A model generated the notes under the pieces. It was not told where the DNA came from. It worked only from the letters and a program-made list of their open reading frames with translations, and did no database searches. From positions 1 through 41,258 of the forward strand of contig NZ_JAQFVF010000078.1 of NCBI RefSeq assembly GCF_027789125.1: a DNA stretch of 41,258 nt, given 5' to 3'. Made by a program: the position numbers and the translations under genes. This document shows, piece by piece, positions 1 to 8,474 of this stretch (positions within the stretch are counted from its first letter, which is position 1; each line of letters starts with the position of its first letter). Origin of the DNA: Paenibacillus aestuarii (GTDB taxonomy: Bacteria > Bacillota > Bacilli > Paenibacillales > NBRC-103111).

Positions 1-1029
1 GCAAATAAGGAGACGATTCATGGTGTCAGATATATTCGCTTCCCAAAGAAGAATTATCTGGAGAATGTCATCTCTTATGTACAGGCTGAGTCTTTTCCTG
101 TCATTCAGGTGTATAACAAACCGGATTGGGTGCTGCCAATCAAGCAAGTGTGCTTCCATTCCCGGGTGGTGTTGTCGCTTCACAACCAGGTATTCGGATC
201 TCATCTTGAACAAAGCGAGTTAGAGGAGATTGTGCAAGCTGTCGATCACATGGTGGCCGTCAGTCAGTTTCTAGCAGACTCGATTGCGAGGCGCTGTCCC
301 TCCGCCAAAGCGAAAATAACAGTTTTATATACAGGAGATGAGCCGAGCATCTACACACCTCATTACACGCTGCAGGGGCAGCGGATTGCGCTGGAAATGA
401 AAAAAAAGCTGGGTATTCCGGCAGATTACTTTGTGGCTCTGTTCGTGGGAAGGCTAGTCCCCAAGAAGGGCTGCCATCTTCTCATCACAGCGATGAAGAA
501 AGTCTTGCAGCAGCAGCCCAGGACAGCACTAGTTATTGTAGGAAGCAAGTGGTTCGGCAATTTCAGCGAGAATGGGTACGTCAAAATGCTGAGAGAACAA
601 GCGAAGCCCATTTCGGAGCATATCTATTTTACGAGCTTTTTGCCCGTTTATGAGCTGCCGGATTATTACACAATGAGCGATGTTTTGATCTGTGCGTCTC
701 AATGGAAGGAGCCTTTGGCTAGAGTTCAGTATGAAGCGATGACAGCCGGTATTCCGATTATCACGACAGGGAGGGGCGGGAATACGGAAATCATCAAGCA
801 TGGCCAGAACGGAATTGTCATTAGCCAGTATGAACACCCGGATGCTTTTGCCGAGAGCATGCTTTACATGATTAAAAATAGAGGCAAAAGAGAGATGATG
901 GGCATAACGAATAGAGGGTTAATTGAAAACTGCTTTAATTTTGAGCAATATGCGCTCCGCATTGCGGAAGTCTACAAACGCTTTGACTTATCCGAAGGAG
1001 ATACACATAGCAAAGTCCCCGCTTCCTGA
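1..1029 (+). CDS. GT4-family glycosyltransferase, 5' end outside window
   Basis: The open frame runs from base 1 with no stop, so the true start lies upstream; the first in-window ATG at 109 is internal. The visible 342 residues cover the end of the N-terminal Rossmann domain and the whole GT1/GT4 C-terminal domain. That domain includes FVGRLVPKKG (nucleotide-sugar loop) and the E-x7-E motif in KEPLARVQYEAM followed by AGIPIITT. These features are typical of retaining GT-B transferases that use nucleotide sugars. It resembles spore-coat glycosyltransferases of the CotSA type, but that is a guess from context. The stop codon sits in the loop of a terminator hairpin. Acceptor and donor are unknown. 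Confidence 0.88.
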   Translation, partial: ANKETIHGVRYIRFPKKNYLENVISYVQAESFPVIQVYNKPDWVLPIKQVCFHSRVVLSLHNQVFGSHLEQSELEEIVQAVDHMVAVSQFLADSIARRCPSAKAKITVLYTGDEPSIYTPHYTLQGQRIALEMKKKLGIPADYFVALFVGRLVPKKGCHLLITAMKKVLQQQPRTALVIVGSKWFGNFSENGYVKMLREQAKPISEHIYFTSFLPVYELPDYYTMSDVLICASQWKEPLARVQYEAMTAGIPIITTGRGGNTEIIKHGQNGIVISQYEHPDAFAESMLYMIKNRGKREMMGITNRGLIENCFNFEQYALRIAEVYKRFDLSEGDTHSKVPAS

Positions 1030-1047
1030 TTGGAAGGCGGGGACTTT
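1012..1047. terminator. Bidirectional intrinsic terminator
   Basis: AAAGTCCCCGCTTCC pairs with GGAAGGCGGGGACTTT across a 5-base loop, with one bulged base. The T-rich side (ACTTTATT) serves the rightward GT4 gene. The mirror side serves the leftward GT8 remnant. The GT4 stop codon TGA (1027-1029) is in the loop. Confidence 0.8.
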
Positions 1048-1072
1048 ATTCGTGGATCCTAACTCCATGGAG

Positions 1073-1333
1073 TCAGGAGCAAATATTTTTTTTGACGACC
1101 TGCTTCAGATTGGACTGGTTTTTTTCGGAGATACCTCCGTCAATGATATAAATTTGAATTTCCGACTTTTTATCGATATTCTTCAAAAGGGAAGTCAACA
1201 TGACACCTAAATGCTTCGCGTATTTATCATTCGTTGCGGTTACAAGCTGAATGGGGTTCATAACGTCCGAATTATTCGAAGAGTCCGCAGTGCTCGAAGT
1301 ATGCAAGGTGTCGAATGCGTCTAGTGAGTCCAA
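1073..1333 (-). pseudogene. Truncated GT8 glycosyltransferase (5' remnant)
   Basis: This 86-codon frame begins with TTG behind a good AGGAGG site. Residues 26-80 (IQLVTATNDKYAKHLGVM, IYIIDGGISEKNQSNL) closely match the N-terminus of the intact 254-aa GT8 protein encoded at 6025-6789 (HIVTTANDQYAKHLAVM, IYVVDGGLSDRTKAKL). It stops at VVKKN-ICS, before the DxD metal-binding motif, so it cannot be an active GT8 enzyme. It also carries about 25 extra N-terminal residues rich in Ser, Thr and Asp. A terminator separates it from the epimerase gene upstream. It is best read as a gene that lost its 3' two-thirds by deletion, although a short peptide could still be made. Confidence 0.75.
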
Positions 1334-1402
1334 AGAGTCAACCTCCTAGATCAAGATTATCGTGAGGCGGCAATGAGGACATCGCGTCTCACATAGAGGC
1401 AC

Positions 1403-1434
1403 AAAAAGGTTAGCCAGTCGGATCTGGCTAGCCT
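1403..1434 (-). terminator. Intrinsic terminator of the leftward sugar operon
   Basis: On the minus strand AGGCTAGCCAG (1434-1424) pairs with CTGGCTAACCT (1417-1407) over a 6-base loop, with one mismatch, and is followed by a T-run (1407-1403). The stop codon of the epimerase gene lies in the 5' arm. Confidence 0.82.
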
Positions 1435-2393
1435 CTTGATGAATTCGTCAACCAGGCAACAAAATGGCGGATCCCCGTTTCCAGACTCGTTGCTGGGGAA
1501 TAGCCCAGCATGTGGCGGGCCTTCTCGACATTCGCCCACGTGCGGGGAACATCGCCGATCTGCAGCGGCTGCCAGTCGATCGTCGCTTTCATGTTCATCG
1601 CCTGTTCCAGCAGCCGTACCAGCTCCAGCAAGCTTATCGGCTGATCATTGCCTAAGTTAAACACTTCATAGCCAGGCGTTGCCAGCTTCATGGCTTGCCT
1701 AATCCCGGCGACGATATCGCCGACGTACGTATAATCGCGACTGGTCGTCCCGTCGCCGAATAAAGTAATCGGCTCACCTTTGGCCATTTTGCTGGCGAAC
1801 AGATGGATGGCTAGGTCAGGTCGCTGCCGGGGACCGAAAACGGTGAAAAACCGCAGGGCAACGATAGGTAGCTTGAAGCAATGGCTGTAGCTCCGGCACA
1901 GCGCTTCTCCAGCAGCTTTCGTAGCCCCATAAGGTGAGGCGATCAGCATGGTCGGATCGGATTCCGAGAAGGGCACTTGGTCATTCAAGCCGTACACGGA
2001 ACTGGAGGAGGCGAAAACAAATTTGCTGACCCTGTATTGGACAGAAGCGTCGAGCAAGTTCACTGTACCCGCCAAGTTGACGTCGACATAGGTGCTGGGA
2101 ATTTCAAGCGATGGGCGGACACCGGCCTTGGCGGCCAGATGTACGACAACGTCAGGCTGCCAATCGCGGAAAATCCGGTCCATCCGGTCGCGGTCACGAA
2201 TATCCGCTTCCATTAACGTATAATGCAGTGATTGCAAATGCGACTGAATGTTGCTTTCTTTCACCTTGCGGTCATAGTAATCATCGAAATTATCAATCAC
2301 GAGTACTTCGTTCTCGTCATTTGCTAGAAGTGAATCAACGAGATGGCTCCCGATAAAGCCTGCGCCTCCGGTGACAAGTACCTTTTTGCCCAC
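1428..2393 (-). CDS. NAD-dependent sugar epimerase, UDP-glucuronate 4-epimerase-like
   Basis: A 321-aa extended SDR with a GTG start 9 bases after AGGGGGA. It has the NAD-binding GGAGFIG (residues 9-15), the HLAAKAGVRPSLE signature, Ser-rich FASSSSVYG and the catalytic Y155-x3-K159 (YGATK). The AAKAGVR and LRFFTVFGPRQRPD segments are typical of UDP-glucuronate 4-epimerases rather than GalE. With TuaD and GtaB encoded nearby, conversion of UDP-GlcA to UDP-GalA is the likeliest reaction. UDP-GlcNAc or UDP-Glc epimerisation cannot be excluded. It is the last intact gene of the leftward operon that starts at 6789. Confidence 0.85.
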   Translation of the reverse strand: MGKKVLVTGGAGFIGSHLVDSLLANDENEVLVIDNFDDYYDRKVKESNIQSHLQSLHYTLMEADIRDRDRMDRIFRDWQPDVVVHLAAKAGVRPSLEIPSTYVDVNLAGTVNLLDASVQYRVSKFVFASSSSVYGLNDQVPFSESDPTMLIASPYGATKAAGEALCRSYSHCFKLPIVALRFFTVFGPRQRPDLAIHLFASKMAKGEPITLFGDGTTSRDYTYVGDIVAGIRQAMKLATPGYEVFNLGNDQPISLLELVRLLEQAMNMKATIDWQPLQIGDVPRTWANVEKARHMLGYSPATSLETGIRHFVAWLTNSSRG

Positions 2394-2407
2394 GACGATT
2401 CATCCCC

Positions 2408-3193
2408 CTAATCTGCGTAATATTGTCCGCTGATCCATGCGCGCACGGCTGCATCCTTAATCGGATGCGCAAACATGATATCCGGATTGCTCGATGCCTG
2501 CTGGATTTCTTGTAGCGAGATCGACGGCCGGAAGCGGAAGCATTTCCTGTATTTGGATGGGTATTCTTGGCATTTGGCACCGCACTGCATCGCCATCGTC
2601 AGATATAGCATTTCTCCCAAGGAAATGACGTTTGTGGTCTCCAACAGTCGCTCTAGCTGCGGTTTATGGATTCGCGCCAGCATCTTCTTCACGATAGCCT
2701 GCCGATAGACTTGCATCGGATTGAAGGTGCCGTAGAAGAAGGCGCTGCGGAAGAACGGCTGCCAGCGAGGCCACTCGTTCCACATTTTTGCGGCGGTCGT
2801 CCATTTGCGAGATTGCGGGTCCGTCTCCACTTTGATCGCTTCCACTAGACAGTCGTAGCCGTCCATGAGCTGCTCCAGCAGCCGCCCGAAGCCGTGATGA
2901 ATAAACATGACGTCGGATTCGGTATAAACCAAATAGTCATAGGCAATCCGTTTCTTCTCCAGCCAAGCCATGACATCATAGAAAAAGCGGCCTGTTTTAC
3001 CGGGCTGCAAAGGGCGGCTGTCCGTACAGTACAGCACCCGTTCTTGCTCACATACGGATCTCCCGAAATTCGGATCGCTGCCGCCGTTGTAGAGAACGAT
3101 CAGCGCCTGTTCAGGATTGTATTGGCGTATATTTTGCACCTGCTGAAGCAGTGCCTCTTCGTCTTTGTGCGCCAATAAGGCAAAACAGATCAT
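2408..3193 (-). CDS. AHKDE-family putative glycosyltransferase, paralogue 3
   Basis: A 261-aa protein; the ATG at 3193 lies 9 bases after GGGAGA and matches the N-termini of its two neighbours (M-I/F-C-F-A). A GTG at 3200-3202 is in frame but too close to the ribosome site. Shared landmarks are ALLAHKDE, IVLYNGG, SRPL..GKTGRFFYDVM.WLE, the acidic TESDVMF (a possible DxD-like metal site), NPMQVYR, SLGEMLY and a C-terminal FAHPIKDAAVRAWI. The N-terminal hydrophobic strand followed by AHKDE recalls GT14/core-2-like and other GT-A enzymes, but I cannot name a family. No signal peptide or membrane segment is visible, so it is probably cytoplasmic. It is 14 bases upstream of the epimerase gene. Confidence 0.75.
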   Translation of the reverse strand: MICFALLAHKDEEALLQQVQNIRQYNPEQALIVLYNGGSDPNFGRSVCEQERVLYCTDSRPLQPGKTGRFFYDVMAWLEKKRIAYDYLVYTESDVMFIHHGFGRLLEQLMDGYDCLVEAIKVETDPQSRKWTTAAKMWNEWPRWQPFFRSAFFYGTFNPMQVYRQAIVKKMLARIHKPQLERLLETTNVISLGEMLYLTMAMQCGAKCQEYPSKYRKCFRFRPSISLQEIQQASSNPDIMFAHPIKDAAVRAWISGQYYAD

Positions 3194-3240
3194 TGCGGGC
3201 ACTCTCCCTCACGAGTGTATCGTTGTCTTACGCTGACTGC

Positions 3241-4014
3241 TTAATGCTCGCAGATCCAGTTCCGCACATCGTCATCTTTGACAGGATGCACGAACATCAC
3301 GTCGGACTTGCTGCGGGCGTCCTTCGCGTCGTCCAATGAAATGCGGTTATAGACGCGCAAATACTCGATGCTGGACTTCGGATAGGCGCGAAGCCTGCCG
3401 CCGGCTTTTTTGGCTAAGGTCATGTACAGCATTTCGCCGAGCGCGAACACTTGGGTCTTAGCGAACAATCTTTCCAAATGATCGCGATCTGTCACGGCCA
3501 ACATGCGCTTGATCATACTGTGACGGTATAACTGCATGGGATTGAACGTGCCGTAGAAGTTATCGCGCTGGAAGAATGGTCTCCAATCGTTCCATTCCTT
3601 CCACATCGTCTTGCCAGGGATCCAGGACGTCGTTCTTGGACTTGTCTCGCGACGGATGAGTTTGCCCATGGCATCATAGCCTTGCATGTTCTTGCGGACG
3701 AATTGTTCGAAGCCGTGTCCAACGAAGAAGGCATCGGACTCCGTGTAAATCAGGTAATCATACCGGGCTTGAATGTCTTCGAGCCATCTCATGACATCAT
3801 AGAAGAAGCGCCCGGTTTTCCCCCATTTCAACGGCCGGCTGTATGGGCAGTACATGACGTTCTCCTGTCGGCATACCCGCTTACCGAAGTTAGGATTTTC
3901 CCCTCCGTTATAGAGAACGATCATGAAGTCCTTGCTGGTATATTTACGAATATTGCGAATTTGCTGGCGAAGCGCATTCTCATCCTTATGGGCTAAAATG
4001 GCGAAGCAAAACAT
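3241..4014 (-). CDS. AHKDE-family putative glycosyltransferase, paralogue 2
   Basis: A 257-aa protein with ATG at 4014 and AGGAGG upstream. It aligns with both neighbours along its whole length: AILAHKDENAL, IVLYNGGENPNFG, SRPLKWGKTGRFFYDVM.WLED, TESDAFFVGHGF, NPMQLYRHSM, ALGEMLYMTLA and MFVHPVKDDDVRNWI. The acidic pair in ESD may bind the metal and sugar-nucleotide. Three genes in tandem with the same order of motifs indicate local duplication and divergence, probably to different acceptors or linkages. Donor and product are unknown. Confidence 0.75.
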   Translation of the reverse strand: MFCFAILAHKDENALRQQIRNIRKYTSKDFMIVLYNGGENPNFGKRVCRQENVMYCPYSRPLKWGKTGRFFYDVMRWLEDIQARYDYLIYTESDAFFVGHGFEQFVRKNMQGYDAMGKLIRRETSPRTTSWIPGKTMWKEWNDWRPFFQRDNFYGTFNPMQLYRHSMIKRMLAVTDRDHLERLFAKTQVFALGEMLYMTLAKKAGGRLRAYPKSSIEYLRVYNRISLDDAKDARSKSDVMFVHPVKDDDVRNWICEH

Positions 4015-4060
4015 GAAGCTGGCCTCCTATTCATTGTCTGATACCGAAATCCCACCTGCG

Positions 4061-4834
4061 TTATTGCTCCCAAATCCACTTGCGAACCTGGATGTCTTTC
4101 GCCGGGTGCACGAACATGACAGCAGGATTGTCCTTGGCCTCTTTCACTTCTTTTAGTGTCAGATTAGGGCGGAAACGCAAGTATTGCAGATCGGAGTTGC
4201 GGTAATCGAGAATTCTGCCGCCGTTCTTCCTGGCTAAGGTGACATAGAGCATCTCGCCGAGACAGCGAATGTTGCTGGACTGGAACAGTCGTTCCAGATG
4301 GTTCTTATTGACACTTGCCAGCATTTTCTTGATGATGCCGTGGCGGTAGACAGACATCGGACTGGAAGTGCGGTAGAAATGGTCTAGCTGGAACACTTGC
4401 CGCCAATCGTTCCATTCTCCCCACATTTGCTTGGCCGGGTCCCATGTCGCCTTTTGCGGGTCTGTTTCTTTTTTTACCCATTTCAATAAGCCGTCGTATC
4501 CGTTCATTCGCTCCTTCAGCATTTCACGGAAACCACGGTTGACGAACATAATGTCATATTCCAGATAAACCAAATATTCATAATTGATATGGCGGTCTTC
4601 CAGCCAGCGCATAACATCGTAGAAGAACCGTCCACTTGTTCGCTGAGTCAAAGGCCGACTATATCCACAGTAGCGGACCTGCTCCTCCTGGCACACTTTC
4701 TTGCCGAAGTCTTTATCCTTGCCGCCGTTGTAAAACACGATGAAAGCATCCTTGGGATTGTATTTCCGGATGTTCTTAATCTGCTGGCGGAGCGCATATT
4801 CGTCCTCATGCGCCAATAGCGCGAAGCAAATCAT
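4061..4834 (-). CDS. AHKDE-family putative glycosyltransferase, paralogue 1
   Basis: A 257-aa protein with ATG at 4834 preceded by AAGGAGG. The N-terminus is ALLAHEDEYAL, with Asp-Glu conserved and Lys replaced by Glu. The acidic motif is LEYDIMF where the next two copies have TESD. It retains NGGKDKDFG, SRPLTQRTSGRFFYDVM, SPMSVYRHGI, LGEMLYVTLA and MFVHPAKDIQVRKWI. It is the first of the tandem trio downstream of glf, with 15 bases between the genes, so co-transcription is expected. It is predicted to be soluble. Confidence 0.75.
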   Translation of the reverse strand: MICFALLAHEDEYALRQQIKNIRKYNPKDAFIVFYNGGKDKDFGKKVCQEEQVRYCGYSRPLTQRTSGRFFYDVMRWLEDRHINYEYLVYLEYDIMFVNRGFREMLKERMNGYDGLLKWVKKETDPQKATWDPAKQMWGEWNDWRQVFQLDHFYRTSSPMSVYRHGIIKKMLASVNKNHLERLFQSSNIRCLGEMLYVTLARKNGGRILDYRNSDLQYLRFRPNLTLKEVKEAKDNPAVMFVHPAKDIQVRKWIWEQ

Positions 4835-4849
4835 CTGCGATGACCTCCT

Positions 4850-5986
4850 TTATTCAGGCTTGGTTTCCTCTTGCACAATCTCTTTGAAGAGGGTTAACGC
4901 GCGCGCGACCGCTTGGTCCATATTGTAGTATTTGTAGTCTGCCAATCTGCCGGCAAACAGCACTTTATCTTTGATCTTTTCCGCTTCGGCTTGGTATAGC
5001 CTGTAAAGCTCCTTATTCTCTTCCCGGGGGATCGGATAATAAGGATCCGACTTGCCGGCGATGTATTCTTCCGGGTACACATAGGAGATTGTCGTTTTCG
5101 GCGACTTCTGCCCAGTTAGGTGCTTCTGCTCAAGCACGCGTGTATAGTCATACTCCAGACCGTAATTGACCGTGCCGACCTCTTGGTAAAATTCCTGGTC
5201 GAGGGTGTCAAACTCAAAGCGCAGTGTCCGATACGGCAGCGTGCCGTGCATATAATTGAAATAAGCATCGATGGGGCCGGTATAGATCATGCGTTTGAAT
5301 TGAATTTGATCGATCACGTCACGATAGTCGGTGTTTAAGAGCAGCTTGATGTTGGGATGCTTCAGCATACGCTGAAAGAGGGGCGTGTATCCATGCTTGG
5401 GCAGTCCTTGATACTTATCCTGAAAATACCGGTTGTCCCGGCTGATATAGACGGGAACCCGTGCCGTAACCGAGCGGTCCAGCTGCTCGGGATCGAGCTG
5501 CCAGTGCTTCATGGTGTACTTGTAGAACACATTTTGATAAATATAGTCCGCCAGGAAAGCGAGCTCTCCGCTCGCACTCTCGCGAAGCTTTAAGATGGGG
5601 ACTTTGACGTTGAAGCCGAAATGCTGGATGAGCAGCTCTTCGAGTTTTTCGGCATATTTTTGCGGGAAGAGAGCGTAGAGGGAGTTGAGGTTGAAAGGGA
5701 CGGGAACTTTCTTGCCGTCTACGACGACACGGACTTCGTGGAAGTAAGGACGCCACTGCGTAAACTGTGACAGATAATTCCAGACCATGCTGGAATTCGT
5801 GTGGAAGGTATGCGATCCGTATTTATGAATGAGGATGCCGTGTTCATCGTAGCAATCGTAGGAATTTCCGCCGATGTGATCTCTTTTTTCAATAACCAGC
5901 ACGTTCTGATTAAGCTGAGAGGCGAGCTGTTCCGCCAAGGTAGCGCCGGTAAATCCTGAGCCAACGATGACCCAATCTACTTTCAT
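4850..5986 (-). CDS. glf: UDP-galactopyranose mutase
   Basis: A 378-aa flavoenzyme interconverting UDP-galactopyranose and UDP-galactofuranose, the donor for galactofuranose in surface polysaccharides. The ATG at 5986 has a near-perfect AAGGAGG site. A longer in-frame start at 6034 adds 16 residues before the FAD fold and is unlikely. Visible motifs are VIVGSGFTGATLAEQLA (FAD dinucleotide fold), RDHIGGNSYD, KYGSHTFHTN, the YTGPIDAYFNY segment and the C-terminal FAGRLADYKYYNMDQAVARAL, all characteristic of the family. Length is normal. It follows the GT8 gene in the leftward operon. Confidence 0.95.
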   Translation of the reverse strand: MKVDWVIVGSGFTGATLAEQLASQLNQNVLVIEKRDHIGGNSYDCYDEHGILIHKYGSHTFHTNSSMVWNYLSQFTQWRPYFHEVRVVVDGKKVPVPFNLNSLYALFPQKYAEKLEELLIQHFGFNVKVPILKLRESASGELAFLADYIYQNVFYKYTMKHWQLDPEQLDRSVTARVPVYISRDNRYFQDKYQGLPKHGYTPLFQRMLKHPNIKLLLNTDYRDVIDQIQFKRMIYTGPIDAYFNYMHGTLPYRTLRFEFDTLDQEFYQEVGTVNYGLEYDYTRVLEQKHLTGQKSPKTTISYVYPEEYIAGKSDPYYPIPREENKELYRLYQAEAEKIKDKVLFAGRLADYKYYNMDQAVARALTLFKEIVQEETKPE

Positions 5987-6024
5987 GTAGGGAAACCTCC
6001 TTAGAATTTGCAAGAAATGTGCGC

Positions 6025-6789
6025 CTAGGACCAAACGGTCTTGCGAAGATATTTCATATATTCACTCTTGAACGGCGGGTCGTTGTTCCAAGGCTTCTGA
6101 TTCGTCGTATAGTGGATGATGGCCGGCAGCTTCATCCCACGATAGCGGTGCACCTGGTAGTTCCAAGTGGGATCCAGTTTTTTCCACTTATCTTGCAGAA
6201 TGACATTCAGTGCGTCTTGATCCATAAATTTAAGTTTGTCGGGGTTATTTCGAATAAACCGCATTAACCGGAAGGCGATCCGGTTCTCCCGCCATTTTGG
6301 CAAGTTCATCAGGAGTACGCCGGCATTGAAATACTCATTTCGTGGCAGGCCGAGCTCGCCGGGTCTTGCGCTGCCGGGAATTTTCACGGCCGCCACATAT
6401 TTATGCACCAGCACCGTGTCCCATAGTTTGGTAATGTCGTCTGTAACGATGATATCGCAGTCCAAGTAGAGCGCTTTTTCGATAGCTTTGTCTAAAAGAT
6501 CCGGAATGAGAATGCGGTAATAAGTCTCCTTGGTAATGTTGAAGTTCAGCTGGAACGAATTGAACATGTCCGGATTAATGGAGAGATAGTGGATGTGCTG
6601 GTTGAATTTTTTAACGGCGTTGTTGAGCTTAGCCTTGGTTCTATCGGATAAACCGCCGTCAACGACATAAATGGTGAGGGGATTGTTGGAAGTTTTGTTC
6701 TCCAATAAGGAAGTCAGCATGACCGCTAAATGTTTGGCGTATTGATCATTCGCTGTTGTTACGATATGAAGTCTTTCCAAGCTTTTCAC
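6025..6789 (-). CDS. GT8-family glycosyltransferase
   Basis: A 254-aa retaining GT-A enzyme resembling LgtC and galactosyltransferase-like proteins. Motifs include HIVTTANDQYAKHLAVMLTS, the DxD site YLDCDIIVTDDI, EYFNAGVLLMNL, FMDQDALNVIL and a C-terminal IIHYTTNQKPW in place of the usual HF-x-G-x-KPW. The start is GTG after a modest AAAAAGG site. It is the first gene of the leftward operon, so its promoter should lie in the 325-bp divergent gap before tuaD. A truncated paralogue sits beyond the other end of the operon (1073-1333). The donor could be UDP-Gal or UDP-Glc. Confidence 0.88.
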   Translation of the reverse strand: MKSLERLHIVTTANDQYAKHLAVMLTSLLENKTSNNPLTIYVVDGGLSDRTKAKLNNAVKKFNQHIHYLSINPDMFNSFQLNFNITKETYYRILIPDLLDKAIEKALYLDCDIIVTDDITKLWDTVLVHKYVAAVKIPGSARPGELGLPRNEYFNAGVLLMNLPKWRENRIAFRLMRFIRNNPDKLKFMDQDALNVILQDKWKKLDPTWNYQVHRYRGMKLPAIIHYTTNQKPWNNDPPFKSEYMKYLRKTVWS

Positions 6790-7114
6790 CCTTTTTTTGC
6801 GAGGTTATGGTCTCCTTAACAAGGCTCACCTTTTGTAAAAGATATGAAAATAAGGCGAGGGTTGCTTGTATATCTGTCCGAGACTGCACAAAAATAGGGT
6901 CCAGTAGCTGGGGGCAGGTATAGATTTGGCAGAGACAAGCGACTTATTTACTAGGTAAGCGTTGATTTTCGAGGCAGTAGTTATCCGTCCGAGTTTCCAG
7001 TTAGACAAGAAGAATACAATTTAACATCCAGGTAATTTATGTGCATGCACCAAGGAGATCAGCGGAGAAATGAATGAATATCTGCAAAGATCACTGAACA
7101 AAAGGAGTGTTGCT
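6790..7114. other. Divergent intergenic region (GT8 / tuaD)
   Basis: This 325-bp gap must hold the promoters of the leftward GT8-glf operon and of tuaD. A TACAAT hexamer at 7015-7020 could be a -10 box for tuaD but lacks a recognisable -35. On the minus strand a CATATCTTT near 6840 loosely resembles a sigma-K -10 without a properly spaced -35. The open frame 6826-7008 (minus) has no homology or ribosome site and is disregarded. I see no terminator or repeat. Confidence 0.4.
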
Positions 7115-8437
7115 ATGAAGATCTGCATGATTGGAACTGGTTATGTAGGCCTAGTTGTTGGAGCCTGCTTTGCAGAAATGGGACACCAGGTGATTTGTGT
7201 AGATAACAATCCGGCCAAAATCGCATCGCTGCAAAATGGACAAGTGCCTATCTATGAACCTGGACTCGAACAGTTGGTGGAGCGAAACGTGGAGGCGGGC
7301 CGATTAAGCTTCTCGCTGGATCTCATCGAATCTGTTGGACATAGTCAATTCATCTTCATAGCGGTAGGAACACCGCCTGCAGAAGATGGATCTGCCGATC
7401 TTACTTACGTGATGAATGCGGTACGGCAAATTGGCGCCAGCTTGAACCATTATGCGGTCATTATTACGAAGTCGACCGTACCCATTGGCAGTTCGGAGAT
7501 GATTCGTGGTGTAATTCGAGCGGAGCTTGAACGTCGGGGCATGAGTGACTTGACCTTCGACATCGTCTCCAACCCGGAGTTTCTTAGAGAAGGTGCCGCC
7601 GTAGGGGACTTTTTGCATCCGAACCGGATTGTCGTCGGCACCGACAACGAGCGAGCTTTGCAGTATATGAAGGAGCTGTATTTGCCGTTGACGAGCCTTG
7701 GGTATCCGCTTATTCAAATGGATATCGCTTCGGCTGAGCTGGCCAAGTACGCGTCCAATGCCATGCTGGCGACACGGATCAGCTTCATGAATGAGATGGC
7801 AGGCATCTGCGAATCGGTAGGTGCGGATATTGAACGGGTCCGGCAAGGTATGGAACTGGATCATCGGATTGGCAGCTACTTTTTATCAGCCGGCGTGGGG
7901 TACGGGGGCTCCTGTTTTCCTAAAGACGTTCGGGCGATCATCCAGAGTGCTTCGGAACGAAATGTTCCAACCCATATTTTGGAAGCTGTAGACAAGGTCA
8001 ACCACCAGCAAAAGAAAAAATTGTACGAGATGGTCAGAAGTCACTTCGGCGATAACATCTCGCAGCTGCGAGTTGCGGTCTGGGGGCTGTCCTTTAAGCC
8101 CGAAACGGATGATATTCGCGAGGCGCCGTCCATTGAGACGATTGAGCTGTTAAGACAACGAGGTGTCGTTATTCAAGCGCATGACCCTGTCGCTTTGCAG
8201 AATGCTTATCAAGCTTTAGGGGAGCAAAATATGGTTTACTATTCGGATCCTTACCAAGCGCTGATGGATGCAGATGCGCTGCTGCTGTTCACAGAGTGGA
8301 AGCAGTACCGGGCTGCCGATCTCAAACGAGTGAAAAGCTTGCTCAAGCAGCCCGTTGTGTTCGACGGACGTAACTTATTCGATCCCGAGAGAATGAAAGA
8401 AGCGGGCTTTGTCTATCAAAGCATCGGGCGAACGTAA
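7115..8437 (+). CDS. tuaD: UDP-glucose 6-dehydrogenase
   Basis: A 440-aa enzyme that oxidises UDP-glucose to UDP-glucuronate with two NAD+. The ATG at 7115 follows AAAGGAG (7101-7107). An in-frame ATG at 7070 lacks a ribosome site and would place 15 residues before the NAD fold. Motifs are MKICMIGTGYVGLVVGACFAE (NAD), STVPIGSS, NPEFLREG, the central helix SAELAKYASNAMLATRISFMN, the catalytic Cys at about residue 267 in GVGYGGSCFPKDVRA, and WGLSFKPETDDIREAPS. It is 37 bases upstream of the gene for its substrate-forming enzyme GtaB. Orthology to tuaD/ugd is by family, not by teichuronic acid context. Confidence 0.95.
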   Translation: MKICMIGTGYVGLVVGACFAEMGHQVICVDNNPAKIASLQNGQVPIYEPGLEQLVERNVEAGRLSFSLDLIESVGHSQFIFIAVGTPPAEDGSADLTYVMNAVRQIGASLNHYAVIITKSTVPIGSSEMIRGVIRAELERRGMSDLTFDIVSNPEFLREGAAVGDFLHPNRIVVGTDNERALQYMKELYLPLTSLGYPLIQMDIASAELAKYASNAMLATRISFMNEMAGICESVGADIERVRQGMELDHRIGSYFLSAGVGYGGSCFPKDVRAIIQSASERNVPTHILEAVDKVNHQQKKKLYEMVRSHFGDNISQLRVAVWGLSFKPETDDIREAPSIETIELLRQRGVVIQAHDPVALQNAYQALGEQNMVYYSDPYQALMDADALLLFTEWKQYRAADLKRVKSLLKQPVVFDGRNLFDPERMKEAGFVYQSIGRT

Positions 8438-8474
8438 AGAAGTTTGATCAACTTGCAAAAGGATGATGGATGAT

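Noticed and set aside
6826..7020. Sigma-K promoter before the GT8 operon
   Set aside because: A CATATCTTT resembles the -10 element but the final base and -35 spacing do not fit, so it is not listed as a feature.
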